A stretch of DNA of 64,000 nt from Beta vulgaris subsp. vulgaris (Eukaryota > Streptophyta > Magnoliopsida > Caryophyllales > Amaranthaceae): NCBI RefSeq assembly GCF_026745355.1, contig NC_079202.1:37462043-37526042 (forward strand), given 5' to 3'. The notes under the pieces were generated by a model that did not search any database, was not told the DNA's origin, and was given only the letters and a program-made list of their open reading frames with translations. How positions within the stretch are numbered: the stretch's first letter is position 1; each line of letters begins with the position of its first letter. The translations under genes and the position numbers were made by a program. Positions 34,250 to 46,395 of the stretch are shown here, piece after piece.

Positions 34250-35346
34250 GTTGCACTCCCTAACCCTATTCCTAGCTATCCTGAATAAATCATCACTAGT
34301 ATCAGACTTAGGGATCTCAAAGACAAAATCTTCACATTCTAACTACTCTAGCTCAGGCAAGAAATCTTCACTTTCTAGGTCACTCACCTCCTCATCAGTA
34401 CTAGTTTCACCATCATCATATTCATAATTAGGGTCACTTTCATCACCAAATTCATCCCTATCAAGGCCATGTAGATGTTTCAAAGGGATTGGACTGTCTG
34501 GCCTTGGGTCCACCCATTCATAACTATCAATGAAATTTGTGTTAATGGGCTCAGTGCATTGAATGGATGGTGAAGGTTGTGTTGCTGGTGAAGGTTTTTT
34601 GTGTGGTGAAGGTTGTGTTGCTGGTGAATCATGTGTGGGTGCTGAAGTTTGTGGTTGTTTTTTCTTGGTCCCTCCTAATTTTTTTTATATTTTGACTAGG
34701 TGGTGATGATGGCTTAGGATGTGGTGGAGGTGGTGCAGGTGAAGGTTGTATAGGAGGGGAAGTCTGCTTAGTAGGTTCAGTTTTCTTAGGGTTATCTGGT
34801 CTTACTTTAGGAAAGGAGTCAAAGGAAGACTGACTTTTTGTGCTTGCTGATGTGGAAGATTATGTTGGTGGTACTATAGAATAGGATAATCTTGTATTCC
34901 TTCTGGGTATCAATTTCTGAGTTAGGCTTTTGGACATTTTAGTTGAAGTTTTAGGCTCACTTTGCAAAGAGTGAATGGACCTTTGGATAACAGGTGGGTC
35001 AGTGGGCTAAATCTCTGGTGAAAGGCCACTATGGTAGACATAAACATCAACACACCTACTCTTAACAGCAATTTCAGCCATCTCTAACACCTCTTTGTGT
35101 GCATAAACCCTCCTTAAACCATTGACTAAACCTAGTCCTGGTACCAAGTAGAAAAGACCCTTAATCTTTGCATAGTTTCCAGATTTTTTAGCTAAGACCC
35201 TTAATCCTTAATTCTAAGTCAAACCAACACAACTCATCAGTATCTAGACTCACAGTCCTAGACTTACCTCCCTCATAAACTTAACCATGTTTCTCATGGT
35301 TCCTAAAAATACCACCATGCCAAAATTTGATAGTCACAGAAGGCAT
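34250..35346 (-). pseudogene. N-terminal part of the MULE transposase gene: PB1-like domain and linker
   Basis: From ATG 35346 the minus strand reads MPSVTIKFWHGGIFRNH, then YEGGKSRTVSLDTDELCWFD and, after one extra base near 35190, SGNYAKIKGLFYLVPG and AEIAVKSRCVDVYVYHSG. This is the PB1-like domain that often precedes plant MURA. A TAA (about 35284) and the frameshift break it. It is followed by a Pro/Ser/Thr-rich linker (about 34980-34550, PPPPHPKPSSPP-like) and an acidic stretch with several stops down to 34250. Confidence 0.65.
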
Positions 35347-35905
35347 CCTACAATTATGCATGACAATGAGCAAAATCAACAACAAACATAAAAAATTCAC
35401 ACAGAAACCCTAAATCTAACACAATCAAAGCAGAAACCCTAACTTCTTCAATTGAACCAAATTAACATCAACACAAAATTTCTTGCTTTACTTGAATTAC
35501 TAGCAAATTAGAATCTAATTGATGAACCTACCTACTTTTAAGCAACAATCCTATCAAAATAACCCACAAACATCCGCAATTTAAGCTTAAACCACAAAAA
35601 AAATCATCTTCAAAAGCGAATTTATAAGTTTAGGGTTTCGAATTTTTACCTTGCACAAAACGATGTTGTCTTTCTCGTCTTTGTCCTTCTGTTGGGTTGA
35701 AATGTCAATGTCGAGGTTGGTGCGCTCACTAATGGCAGAGAGAGAAACAGTTATGGCGGAGTGACAGAGGTTGGTGAAGGAAAGTTCGAAATCCTGGGGG
35801 GTTTTGTTTTTTTGGAGAAGTCAACAAATTTTGGGAGGGAAATTCATTAAAAAAAAGTCAACAGACACATGTGGCAAATTCATATCCGGTTGCCAGTAAA
35901 CTTGA
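35347..35905. other. MULE interior, probable promoter/5' leader of transposase gene
   Basis: No coding frame. The minus-strand leader of the transposase gene would lie here, with CAAAACCCTAACTTC-like text and a GAGAGAGAAAC stretch near 35735-35750. Confidence 0.4.
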
Positions 35906-36014
35906 CCCATTGGAGGAATTTTGGCCTAAAGTTTGTATCATTAAAAAATGATCTAAAGTTTGAATTATTGCGAGAGAACCGCTCAAAGTCTGTATTATTC
36001 CAGTTAAAAAATCC
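35906..36014 (-). repeat. MULE right terminal inverted repeat
   Basis: 109 bp, the inverted partner of 28513-28620, followed at once by the TAAATAATA target duplication. Confidence 0.9.
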
Positions 36015-36272
36015 TAAATAATATATAATGTTTGAATTTATATCAAAAAACGAAAAAAATTTATGGAAATCGAAATTTTCGAACCAAATAAAAAATTTGG
36101 ACCAAAAAAATGAAATAGAAAATAAATATTTAAAATATTAAATCTAAAAAAAATGATCCGAAAAGTGATTTGAACAAAACGAATAAATAGGAGCTCGGTT
36201 TTTATGAAATTCATTTTAAGTAACTAGCTAGCTAGGCGCCTAAAAATTTAAAGGTAGCACGAAAGGCAATAA

Positions 36273-37147
36273 AAACCTAAAACTCTGATACCACTTTGTA
36301 ACACCCCCCCAATTCTCTATTTTCCAAAATACCTCATCAATATAAAACTTAGAGAATTATCAAAGTATTATCGCACGTGTAAAACGTATAAAACGTATCA
36401 ACTTATTCGAAATTTGCAACGTAAATAATAATAAATAATCATTCAAAATAACACTTAGTCAACCAAAAAGTCAACTCCAAAAGTCAACCTCAAATGTAAA
36501 AGTCAACTATAAAGTTATAAAAGTCAACATAAGCTCTCCACTTTTCCGAACCTAGGATGAATTATCTTCAAACCTGTAAACGATGATGCTCTATTTCTCC
36601 AGAGAGACGACTCACCAATTGGGTCATCACAGGATCAATAAGGATAACCATGATCAGCAGATACCATAAAGCACGGAATCAACAAATTTGAGAACTACAT
36701 AGTAAATAAATAAATAATACCTAGCATGATACTAATAAATATTAAGCCGGGATAGATAATAATATAATAACGTTGCAGACTGCTTTTACTGCACTAAACT
36801 TCACAACTAATAAATTAACCTAATTTAGATGGAATAGTCAATGGAACGAACTGTCTACCCAAATCCAATCTTGAATTTAGAAGACGAAGTACGGGCGCGA
36901 CTTGGTACTCACCTAACCTACAATATCAAGAAACCTTTAATATAAAAATTTGGACACGGTGATCAATCCGGTCCTAAGAAAATCCATGGGCTACCACCAT
37001 GTATTCCAACTCATACTTGTCCAATACTTCAGATGTGCACAAGTCTAAAGCTATTGCTATTCATGTTTCACTTTACATGATTAATAATTTATTCACTTCT
37101 TATGATTCATAAGTAGGACATATAATATAATCATCAAAGAAACATAA
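36273..37147 (-). repeat. LTR fragment with Met-type primer site
   Basis: Minus strand: ...GGGTGTTACA, then a short spacer and TGGTATCAGAG (about 36283-36294). This is the end of an LTR (starting TGTAACACCCC on the plus strand near 36299) followed by an initiator-Met primer site. Only about 25-60 bp of internal sequence remains to the left. A possible far end is TTTACA near 37078. No gene is seen in the LTR. Confidence 0.6.
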
Positions 37148-37235
37148 ACTTTCATTTTTATAACCTTCTCATAACTCCCGCGCTTTTTTCTCTCTCGGTG
37201 CAGGATAAGTGATCTTCTTATCCTACACCGACGCC

Positions 37236-38446
37236 ATGGTAGGGAGATCAAAAGCTAAGGTGAAGAAGATACAGTGTAAGAATACTCAAGAACGAAAGAA
37301 TAAGGGACCGTCAAGTCCAATTGAAGGTCAGAAATTCAAAGCAATGTCGGAACTTCATGGAATTGAGGCGTTGGTGATTAAAACCCCCGAGGAGGTGCCG
37401 CCATTATCGCCGTGAAGCTCGATTGCAGAATTACAGAATCAACAGAAGGATAAGGCTCAGCTGTCTGAATGGTTAACAATCATGAAGAAGAACCAGATTC
37501 GATTAGAAGCAATGGAAACAGGTAATCCTCAATCACGCCAATTACTGAGTGAATTTGATCGAGTTCAAAATGAGGAAATTCTGCCTGTGAAAAACACCAT
37601 TAAAATTGATGTTGAAGATATTCAGGATGAGATTAATTACTGGGAATCATCAATAATCTGTTATGTGATAGGCGCGAACCCTCCCTATCCAATAATGGAT
37701 GGGTTTATACGGAGAATCTAGAAGAATAGAGGAATTGATAAAGTAGTGGTTATAAGTAAGGGTGTATTTCTTGTTAGATTTCATACTCTTGTCAATTGTG
37801 ATGCTGTAATGGTGGAGGGGTTTCAATTATTTGACAAGAAACCTGTAATTGTCAAGAAATGGAACCCAGATATGGATTTCAAGAAGGAGGATATCAAAAC
37901 TGTGCCTATGTGGATACAACTTCCTTCACTAGACCTGAAATATTAGGGGGAAAGGTGTTTATTCAAGCTTATGCAGGGGATAGGACATCCATTAAAACTT
38001 GATCAGTCTACTCAATCAAAAGATAGACTACTGTATGCTAGGCTGCTAGTTGAGACCAAGATGAATCAAGATTTACCATAATTCATTGAATTTGAGAATG
38101 GAGGCATGTGCAATATAATCATTGTAAAGGTATTGGGCATGGCTCTGGGGAATGTAAGAAGGGTAGGAAAGGTGTAAAGTAGAAGTGGGTGGAGAAAACA
38201 TCAGTAGTGGAGATTGATGCAGAGGGATTTCAAAAGGTGACAGGAGTTGTTGTGGAAAGCTCAGTTCACTCTCAACCTGTGACAGTACATAATGCATTTG
38301 CTGCATTAAATGACTTAGAGAACACTGTTTCCCCTGAATTGATAGAAGAGGAAGTAAAGAATCTGAATGATGAGAACCAGGATGGTGAGGTAAAGGAATT
38401 GGGTGTACATGGTGAGGAGGGGGAGCCTCCTACCATGAATGGATAA
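37236..38446 (+). pseudogene. LINE ORF1 (DUF4283 type), several stops
   Basis: ORF1 RNA-binding protein from ATG 37236 (MVGRSKAKVKKIQCKN). Stops occur at about 37413, 37720 and 37946, and the frame is lost in the zinc-knuckle region near 38090-38180. DUF4283 features: INYWESSIICYVIGANPPYP, GFIRRI, GVFLVRFHTL, VPMWIQLPSLDLKY. The C-terminal frame 38189-38446 is acidic and ends at TAA overlapping the ORF2 start by eight bases. Confidence 0.82.
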
Positions 38447-39740
38447 TTTTCTATGTTGGAATGTAAGGGGGCTAAACAATAAGGTGAAACGAGTAGTGAG
38501 GAAGTTTCTACTTTCCCACAATATTAGATTGTTTAGCCTCCTGGAGACTAAGGTTAAAGCTCATGCTCTGGGTGAGTTTTACCTAAATGTATGTCCTGGG
38601 TGGTGTATTACTACAAACAATGTGTGGCATGGCAAAGGAAGAATTATAGTAGGCTGGCAACCTATTGCAGTTCATGTGGATATCCTTTACTGTTCTAGTC
38701 AACTAATTCATACTAAAATTGAGGTAGTCAATGGAGGGAAATCTTTCTATTGTTCTTTTGTATATGGTCTGAATACAAGGATTGAAAGAAAGGCCTTATG
38801 GAGTGATCTGAAGAAGGTGGCAGTTCTGGACATGCCTTGGATTACTTTGGGTGATTTCAATGTAATTATGAGATCTGATGAGAGAATAGGTAGTCCTGTT
38901 CAAGCTAGACAGATGGAAGATATGCAGCAATGTATGAATGGGTGTCATTTGGTGGAACTAAAAGCTTCAGGGCATTGCTATACTTGGAATAATAAGCAGG
39001 AAGGGTGTGAGAGAGTCTTCAGCAGGCTTGATAGAGCATTAAGGAATGATGCTTGGTTTGAGAAGTGGTCTAACACTAAAGTCATTATCCTTCCTGAGGG
39101 GGAGTTTGGTCACTGTCCTTTATTGGTTAGATCATTTAAGAATAATGAGAAGAGAAAACCTTTTCGTTTTTTCAACATGTGGTGCCAAGCTCCTCAATTT
39201 GAGTCTATTGTCAGCAATGTGTGGCAGCAACAATTTGTTGGATGCAAGATGTTTCAGATAATGACCAAGCTCAAGATATTGAAGAAAGAGCTTAAAATTC
39301 TAAATTCTGAGCTATATGGGGATGTATCAGTACAGTATGCTAAGACTCACCAGCATATGCTTGACATTCAAGAGAGAATGCATAACCAGTCTGAGGATAT
39401 AGAGCTGAGGGGTCTGGAATGTGAAGCAAGGAGAGAGTATATGATAGCACATAGGAATTATACTCTTTTTTTACAACAAAAAACAAAAATTAGGTGGATA
39501 CAAGAAGGAGATGATAACACCAAAGTGTTCCATCAAAGCATCAGGATGAGAAGACTACATAATAGAATCAATACTATTCAAAAAGAAGATGGAACATGGG
39601 CTAATGACTCTTCAGAAGTAGTGGAGGCTTTTTTAGACTTCTATAAGAAGTTACTAGGGTCTAACAGCCCTATTAAAAGGGTGGAATCTAGCATTATTGC
39701 AAGAGGGAAGACTCTGAATCAGGTTCACAACAACCCTTAA
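38439..39740 (+). pseudogene. LINE endonuclease with Asp-to-Gly change in the last catalytic motif
   Basis: ORF2 start ATG 38439 (MDNFLCWNVRGLNN). The endonuclease motifs are FSLLETKVKA (Glu), WITLGDFNVIM (Asp), YTWNNKQEG and FSRLDRAL. The terminal motif reads EFGHCPLLV (about 39103-39129), where the other LINE has FDH: the Asp of the catalytic Asp-His pair is Gly here (GGT for GAT). A coiled linker and KIRWIQEGDDNTKVFH follow. A stop after NNP at 39740 separates it from the RT part. Confidence 0.85.
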
Positions 39741-41228
39741 ATTTGAGATTCACTGAAGAAGATATTAAAGCAGCAGTTTTCTCAATACCAGATGACAAAG
39801 CACCTGGAATGGATGGCTATTCAAGTAGTTTTTTCAAGAAGAGTTGACAGGTTGTAGGTAAGGATGTGGTTGATGCTGTGTAGGATTATTTCAGAACTGG
39901 GAAGCTTTTAAAAGAAATAAACATCACTGCTATCACCTTAATTCCCAAAATAAACAGTCGTGGAGCTGTGGGTGATTTTAGACCCATTGCTTGCTGTACT
40001 GTCATTTATAAGATGATAACAAAGCTTATTTGTTCTCAACTTGGGACTATATTACCAGAGTTTATTTCCCCAAATCAAGGTGCTTCTATCAAAGGGAGAA
40101 GCATAATGAGTAATATACTCTTATGTCAAGATTTGGTTAAAAGATTTGGGGATAAAAAGGGTAAAGTGAAAGGCTTACTGATGAAAGTGGATCTTAAGAA
40201 GGCCTATGACTCCATTGAATGGGAGTTTTTGCATGAACTGCTGCTTGCACTCAGTTTTCCCATGCATTTCATCAAATGCATACTGGCGTGCATCACTACT
40301 CCCAAGTTTACTCTCCTAATCAATGGTAGTCCAGAAGGATTTATTGAAGCTAAAAGGGGTTTGAGACAGGGGGATCCTATGTCCCCCTTGTTGTTTGTCC
40401 TATGCATGGACTATTTGTCCAGGATCTTCATCTATATAGGGGAGATGCAGGAGTTTAAATATTTTAGTGGGTGTGCTAATCTAAGAATCAATCATCTATG
40501 CTTTGCAAATGATTTGATTCTATTTTGCAAAGGGGAAGCAAAATCTGCATACTTGTTGCTACAGGGCCTTAAAATCTGCACTGAATCATGTGGGTACAGG
40601 CTAATAAAGGACAACTGCCTTTCCACTACCTTGGGGTGCCTATAAGTACCAAGAAGCTGAGTGTGAATGACTGTAACAAGTTACTAGAGAAAATGACTAC
40701 CAGGATCAGGTCATGGAGCTCTAGAAACCTCTCCTTTGCTGGGAGAGCTCAGCTTGTGAACTCAGTTTTATTGAGCATACATAGCGACTGGGCCCAAATT
40801 TTTTTGCTTCCCAAGAGGGTGATCCAGCAACTCAATGATATATGCAGATTCTATCTCTGGAGTGGCAATGCTGTGGGAGGAAAAATTAGGCATGTTAACT
40901 GGAACAATGTATGTAAACAGAAGAAGTATGGAGCCTTGGTATGAGGATTGTTGGGCTCTGGAATAATGCTGCAGTAGGTAAACTTGTGTGGCACATTGGA
41001 TGTGGTAAAGATGATCTATGGGTTAAATGGGTTCATTCCATTTACATCAAAGGTGCCAATTGGTGGACCTACAAGAGTCGAGCAGGGGCTAGTTGGAGTT
41101 TCAAGCAGATAGGCAAGGTGAAAGAGGAGCTGACATTAGTTGATATGCAGACATGGAGTGTGGATCATAAATACTCTATCAAGAAAGTTTATGATCACCT
41201 CTTCGGGCTTATGCCTCAATTGAATTAG
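39741..41228 (+). pseudogene. LINE reverse transcriptase, FAND instead of FADD, internal deletion
   Basis: RT lead-in (IPDDKAPGMDGYSSSFF, about 39787) with stops, then frame 39968-40645: FRPIACCTVIYKM, SIKGRSIMSNI, KVDLKKAYDSIEWEF, GLRQGDPMSPLLF. The catalytic box reads LCFANDLILF (about 40498-40527), with Asn replacing the first Asp. Shortly after it (CTESCGYR) the text jumps into LPFHYLGVPI in another frame. About 40 residues seen in the other LINEs are missing there. The thumb continues (SWSSRNLSFAGRAQL) to 40944, and frame 40941-41228 holds the connection region. It is dead on several counts. Confidence 0.86.
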
Positions 41229-41810
41229 GCTACAGGCATCTGGAACAGGCTATCACTACCTAAACACAGATTTATAGCTTGGCTTGGTGTTCTAGGAAGG
41301 CTGAGAACCAAGGATAAATTGTTCAATATAGAGTCTGTAATGATGATTTGTGTTGTTTATGTGGTTTTACTACTGAAACTCATAGCCATCTTTTTTTTAG
41401 TGTGAATTCAGTAGGCAATTGCTCTCTAGAATGCTCCAATGGATAGGGTTGCAGTACAGAAGCAGAACGATGCAGCAATGACTAAACTGGGTGAAAAGGT
41501 CTTACAAGGGGACCAAGATAAGAAGACAAGTGGTGTACACTATTATAGCAGCAATTGTGTATCATATTTGGAGGGAAAGCAATGAAGCACACTGGAACTT
41601 TACTGTTCATAGCATAGACTATATAGTTGAAAGCATAGAATGTATAGTGAAATATAGATGTAAGCTAGCCAACTCCTCCAAATGGAGTGATAGAGATAGA
41701 GTTTGGATTGATTCATTATAAATGGTCTGTTATGACCATGCTGCTGTTGTAGCCCTTTGAGGAGTTTGTGGTTGTTTTTTTGGAAGTGCAATATATTTTA
41801 CTTACTTACC
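41229..41810 (+). pseudogene. LINE zf-RVT tail and 3' UTR
   Basis: Decayed zf-RVT: LPKHRFIAWLGVLGRLRTKDK (41264-41322) and LCCLCGFTTETHSHLFF-like text around 41350-41400. Frame 41491-41721 has the conserved VYTIIAAIVYHIWRESNEAHW. The 3' UTR follows to the A run at 41811. Confidence 0.75.
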
Positions 41811-41835
41811 AAAAAAAAAAAACTTTCATTTTTAT

Positions 41836-43905
41836 CTTAAGATTAGCTAAGATTGATAAGGAAGATTAACAAGGATGAAATGGGAAGAGGTAGACATGCA
41901 TGATAACTCTACAATGACCATTTTTTCTAGATGCACCTTTTAGGACAGACTCGACCTTGCACGAAAAGACTAGTCCTTTTTTAAATATTATAATGATGTA
42001 AACTTGTTATATTAGACGCAAACAAAGGTCAAAAGACCAATAAGCATGGGATGGATAGGTTGTGTGCTACGCAATTGGTGCACGTGGCGCGCAACCTATG
42101 CGTTTAACGTAGGCGCATTGCACCAAGCGTAACATAATGTGTTTGGCGCAATGTTCTGTGGCACGCGTATTCATAGATTGATGAAGGTTCGGGTGAAAAC
42201 GACGATTTGTCTTAGACGCGACTTGCGATATTTTCGGGCAGAAAGCATATTAGCAGGCAATAATTGCAATCACAAAACAAATGTCAACATGGATGCAAAA
42301 GTTCTCAACCTAAAGTTAAGTGCTACATTCAACTATTGGTCAGGTTTAGGTTAAGGTAGAAAGGGTCCATGACTAAGAGATTGATCCCACTCTTCGTACC
42401 CCCTACTTAATGAGGTGGCCACGTGTAAGAAGCACTCCAGTTCTCAAGTCAAGATCAAATGAACAATGCCATGGTTGGTTAGGTTCGCTTATAACTAAGA
42501 TGCAACACTATCGCACAAGATGCTTTTTGGAAGGACAAAGTGAAAACCCCCCGGGGCTGACCTCACACATAGAACATGTGCTAATGAGGTAAGGTAGATT
42601 GTCCTTATGGTAGCTGGTGAAAAGCCATGCACATGGAAAACTGTATATTATTCAAAGGCATAAAAAAAGAATGAATCGTATTTTTCAAGTTTCACCCACT
42701 CATTTAATTTTTTTTTTAAAATCCTCCCCAGTGAAGTCGCCAAATTGTTGGCGTGTTTTTATTTCGCCTACGCGATGTGAACACGTATTATATTTGACTA
42801 CCCCATTGTTAAGGTTTTATTGATAATTGTCTTGAAAGAAGTTGCTAACAATTCTTTTTAGGAAGAATCATAAACCTAATTGTATATGGAAAAATTGTAG
42901 GGACAAATTAGGGACTTATCCAATATAGATTTTCCCGTCCAGACTCCATAGATGGTCAAAATGAACCAAAGATTGAGTTCGGGGTGAGGGTACGTACATG
43001 GTCATATTGAACCACATTGCCCATTGTTGGCCACTACTAAATATCGATTCATTCAAGATTTTATGCCAAAGAATAATCATATAATGTTTTAAACACCCTG
43101 AAAATAATTAGTCTAAGTTGGTTCAGGAAACACATAAAAAGACTACTTTTAGTGACAAGTTATTAAGCAACAATATTCCAATAGGTACATAGCAGGTTGT
43201 CCAAATTAATGTGATTAATGTAAAAACAGTTCTTTAGGTCTTGAAATGTATTTGTGCTTGAAAGTTTGAATTTTGTAGGGAGGTTTTGTAATTCGTAAAA
43301 AGGTATTCGTAAAGTATTCGTCGAGTGTTATGTAAAAATATTTGTTTCGAAATATGTACGACAATCAAGCCTATTTATAGGAAAAACGACACTGCGCCTC
43401 ACGCGTCACATGCGCATAACACGACATCTCTAGTAAAAAGCGTACACGTGGCACGTGTATTGAAAAAGATAAGAAAGAAATTCTGCATCTCAAGCAGAGA
43501 ACTACGCTTGACGCATAGCAGTGCGTGACACAGTGTATGGTACAGTGTCACATGTCAGGAAAGTTGCGCATGACGCAGCACGATGCGCCAGGCGCAAGGT
43601 TGTGCACCAAGCGCATGGTGGTGTGCCAGGCGCACCAGTCAGGCTTTTGACACGCCTGTGTTTTAAAAGTTTTTGTTTTATCCATTAATTCTGAAAATCT
43701 GATTTTACGGGATAAAATCTGATTTTAAATAAAAAAATATCTTTTGAAAATACTTATTTATTAAAATTAATTAAATAATTATCAATTAATTGGGCTTTTC
43801 ATTGAATTAGGCTCAAAAAAAATTAATTATCATGAATAACTAATTGGGCTTTAAAGTATGACTTTAACACAATTTTCAAAATGGTTTTGAATGGCTTTTC
43901 AGACT
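41836..43905 (-). mobile_element. truncated gypsy element related to the 44.9-53.2 kb unit (leader plus 5' LTR)
   Basis: 41870-42745 matches the leader of the neighbouring gypsy element (compare AGGTAGACATGCATGA and ACTCGACCTTG near 41890-41960 with 50735-50815), including the primer-site text ending at 42745. The LTR begins TGTTGGCG at 42746, has a minus-strand TATA box (43372-43380) and stops near 43905, about 110 bp short of the family's LTR end. The rest of the element is lost to the left. Confidence 0.72.
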
Positions 43906-44906
43906 CCTCAGCCCTTTCTTTCTTAACTCTCTATCTTCTTTGTCTTCAATTGCTTCATCCATTATTTAACTCGTTGTCTTCTTTGTTCTCTTCATTTACT
44001 CCATATTTTAACAGAGAATGTGGCCTACCTCACCACCTAGATTTAGTCCAAGAGTAACTGAGTCAAAAGAAGGTATATCATTAATTTACTCCATTTTTTA
44101 ACAGTCCTTTAGTTTTGTCTTCATTGAGTACTTTATGATTTCTTTTTGGTTGTAGTTTTTTTACTCTAGTAGAGTAAAATTAATGTTTCTTTTGTGTCTT
44201 TGCACACATGGTTTGTTATTAAAATGTTATTTTTTGGAATTATTTTAACCTTAGTTGGTTGTTTTTTGTTTAATGTCATCAATTAGTGTCATGGTTATTA
44301 GATAATTAGTTACCTCAAAATTGATTTATTACCTAATTAAGGTTAGGTTTTGAATAAACAACTAATTGTACATCTATTTTTGTGTTGAATTTTGTTATGT
44401 ACAACAAAATTAGAAAAAATTAGGGTTTGTGTTCAAAGTAGGGTTCTAATTGCATCAATAATTGTTATTTAAACTTTAGTATTTACAATTATTAAACTTA
44501 AATTAGTTAGGTCTTGTTTTGACGTACTATGTAGGCTTTACAGCATGAACACCCCTATGTTCCAATCAGGACATTCTTGTCACCCACATTTTTAGTAGGT
44601 TAATGTGGGAGGATCTAATCATAGTTGAGAAAACCTATAAGAAGTGGAGGTTGTGATGGAGGCTCAGGCACTACTTTGGTGGTTTTTGGCCTAATGAGCT
44701 TAAGAAAATAAAGGCTTTGATAGTGAATGGCATCTTATAAAACAATTAGAGTGATGTCCATGCGTGGTTGAGCAAAGATATGACTAAGTACTGTGATGGG
44801 TTCCCTGTTGTTCAAGGAGGATTAAAGTTGTAAGTGGTTGTTTTTTGGGGTAGTTTATTGCTCGAAAGTTTTAAGGTGGTTGATGTATGTAATGCAAGTA
44901 TGTCAT
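43906..44906. other. older sequence flanking the gypsy element; faint coding trace
   Basis: Between 44535 and 44830 the plus strand reads like a decayed exon: KKWRL*WRLRHYFGGFWPNELKKIKAL, then DVHAWLSKDMTKYCDGFPVVQGGLKL, with stops. I do not recognise the family. It may belong with the GRF fragment across the insertion (53815-54130). Confidence 0.35.
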
Positions 44907-46395
44907 TGTAGGCATGTTTTTATTTTGCCATATGCGATGTGAGTGCGTATTTGATTTGAGTACCCTACTGTAAAGGTTTTATTGAAAATTATTTTGAAAG
45001 AAGTCGCCAACAATTCTTTTTAAGAAGAATCATAAACCTAATTGGATATAGGAAAATCGTAGGGACAAATTATCCAATGTAGATTTCCTCGTCTATAGAC
45101 TCCATATAGGGTCAAAATGAACTAGAGATTGAGTTCAGGGTGAGGGTACAATACAGTCAGGAACCATATTGCCTAATGTTGGCCTCTACTAAATATCAAT
45201 TCATTACAGATTTTATGCCAAAGAACAATCATATTAATATTTTAAACACCCTAAAAATAATTAGTCTAAGTTGGTCCAGGAAACACATAAAAAGACTAAT
45301 TTAAGTGATATGTTATTTAGGCAATCACTATTACACGGATCCTACTAGGTTGTCAAAATTAATCTTATTAATGTTAAAACAATTCTTTAGGTCTTGCTTA
45401 GCAATATAACATGTAGGTGATAAAAGCAATAAAGTAGGATCAATCATATAATATGAACATAATGATCAAGTTGGCATATGATAATATATAAATAAAAAGA
45501 AAAAAAGAAGGAAGGATTAAAATATACAGTAAGATGATTTTATATTAAAGATCTACATCATGAAATAAATTGTTAGTAACTTCAATATAAAAATAGTGAA
45601 TTTCTTCAAGGATCCTCAAGATTATGCCTATGCGGCTTAGATTGAAGAGCGCAATGATCTTTAGGCGAAGTAATCGTGGAACCAGGATCATATTATGATT
45701 AGGAATAGGAAATTGATTGAAGTATTGAAAGTTTTTGAGTGTTTGAGTATTTTGGAATTCGGAGTGTATTGCGGAGATATTCGTAAGTTTGTGTATACGT
45801 AAAATAATAATGAAAAGTTGTTTTTAATTCAGAAAATGAGCATGTATTTATAGGAAAGAAGAGACGTGTGCTCCACGCAAGACCTGCCCCACGCGCAGTC
45901 CTACATGGCACGCGCATTGCTGTCCCTGACGCACCCAGCCCAAGAAGATTTAGGCACGTGTAAGTCACAAATCCACGTATCAGGCAATCATTGGCTCGCT
46001 CGACGCGCTTTGGCCAATGTGTTGGAACGTTGAGCGCAGCCCCTGCATCCGGCGCATATTCTGGAATATTCGCTCTTTATTCTACCCATTTGTGGAAGAT
46101 ACTTTTTTATCCCTAGAATTCCGAAGATGGAATTTTACGAACATAAATTTGATTTATAATTATATAAATATTTATGATAAATATTTAATTGGGCTCTTAA
46201 TTGGACTTAAAACATTTTGTGGGCTTAAAATACAATTAATCATCATGAACAATTAATTGGGCTTTAGAATATCATTTCAAAACACAATTTTGGAATAGTT
46301 CTTTAGATTGCTCTTCCGTTGGGTCGCACCAACTTTTACCTCGGTATATTTCATCATTGGATCCTTAAATGGGGAGACACGATTATGTGTCTATA
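44907..46395 (-). repeat. 3' LTR of the gag-only gypsy element
   Basis: TGTAGGCA...GTGTCTATA, 1,489 bp. The expected final CTACA has become CTATA. A minus-strand TATA box (CCTATAAATA) lies at 45845-45854. Confidence 0.85.

Larger units (their letters stand above)
28513..36014. mobile_element. Mutator-like element (MULE), complete ends, 7.5 kb
   Basis: TIRs of about 108 bp bound the unit. Both start GGATTTTTTAA(G/C)TGGAATAATACA and run inward to ...CCTCCAATGGG. The flanking 9-bp word TAAATAATA is identical on both sides (28504-28512 and 36015-36023), a perfect MULE-type target duplication. Inside are a minus-strand MURA-type transposase (32028-35346), a plus-strand GRF zinc-finger gene (28864-29444) and a nested CACTA element (30112-31966). 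Both genes are damaged, so this copy is not autonomous now. Confidence 0.92.
37162..41821 (+). mobile_element. L1-type LINE with 14-bp target duplication
   Basis: A near full-length LINE: ORF1, endonuclease, RT, zf-RVT region, and an A run at 41811-41821. ACTTTCATTTTTAT lies directly outside both ends (37148-37161 and 41822-41835). The catalytic boxes are mutated and several stops are present. It inserted into older LTR-retrotransposon DNA. Confidence 0.92.
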
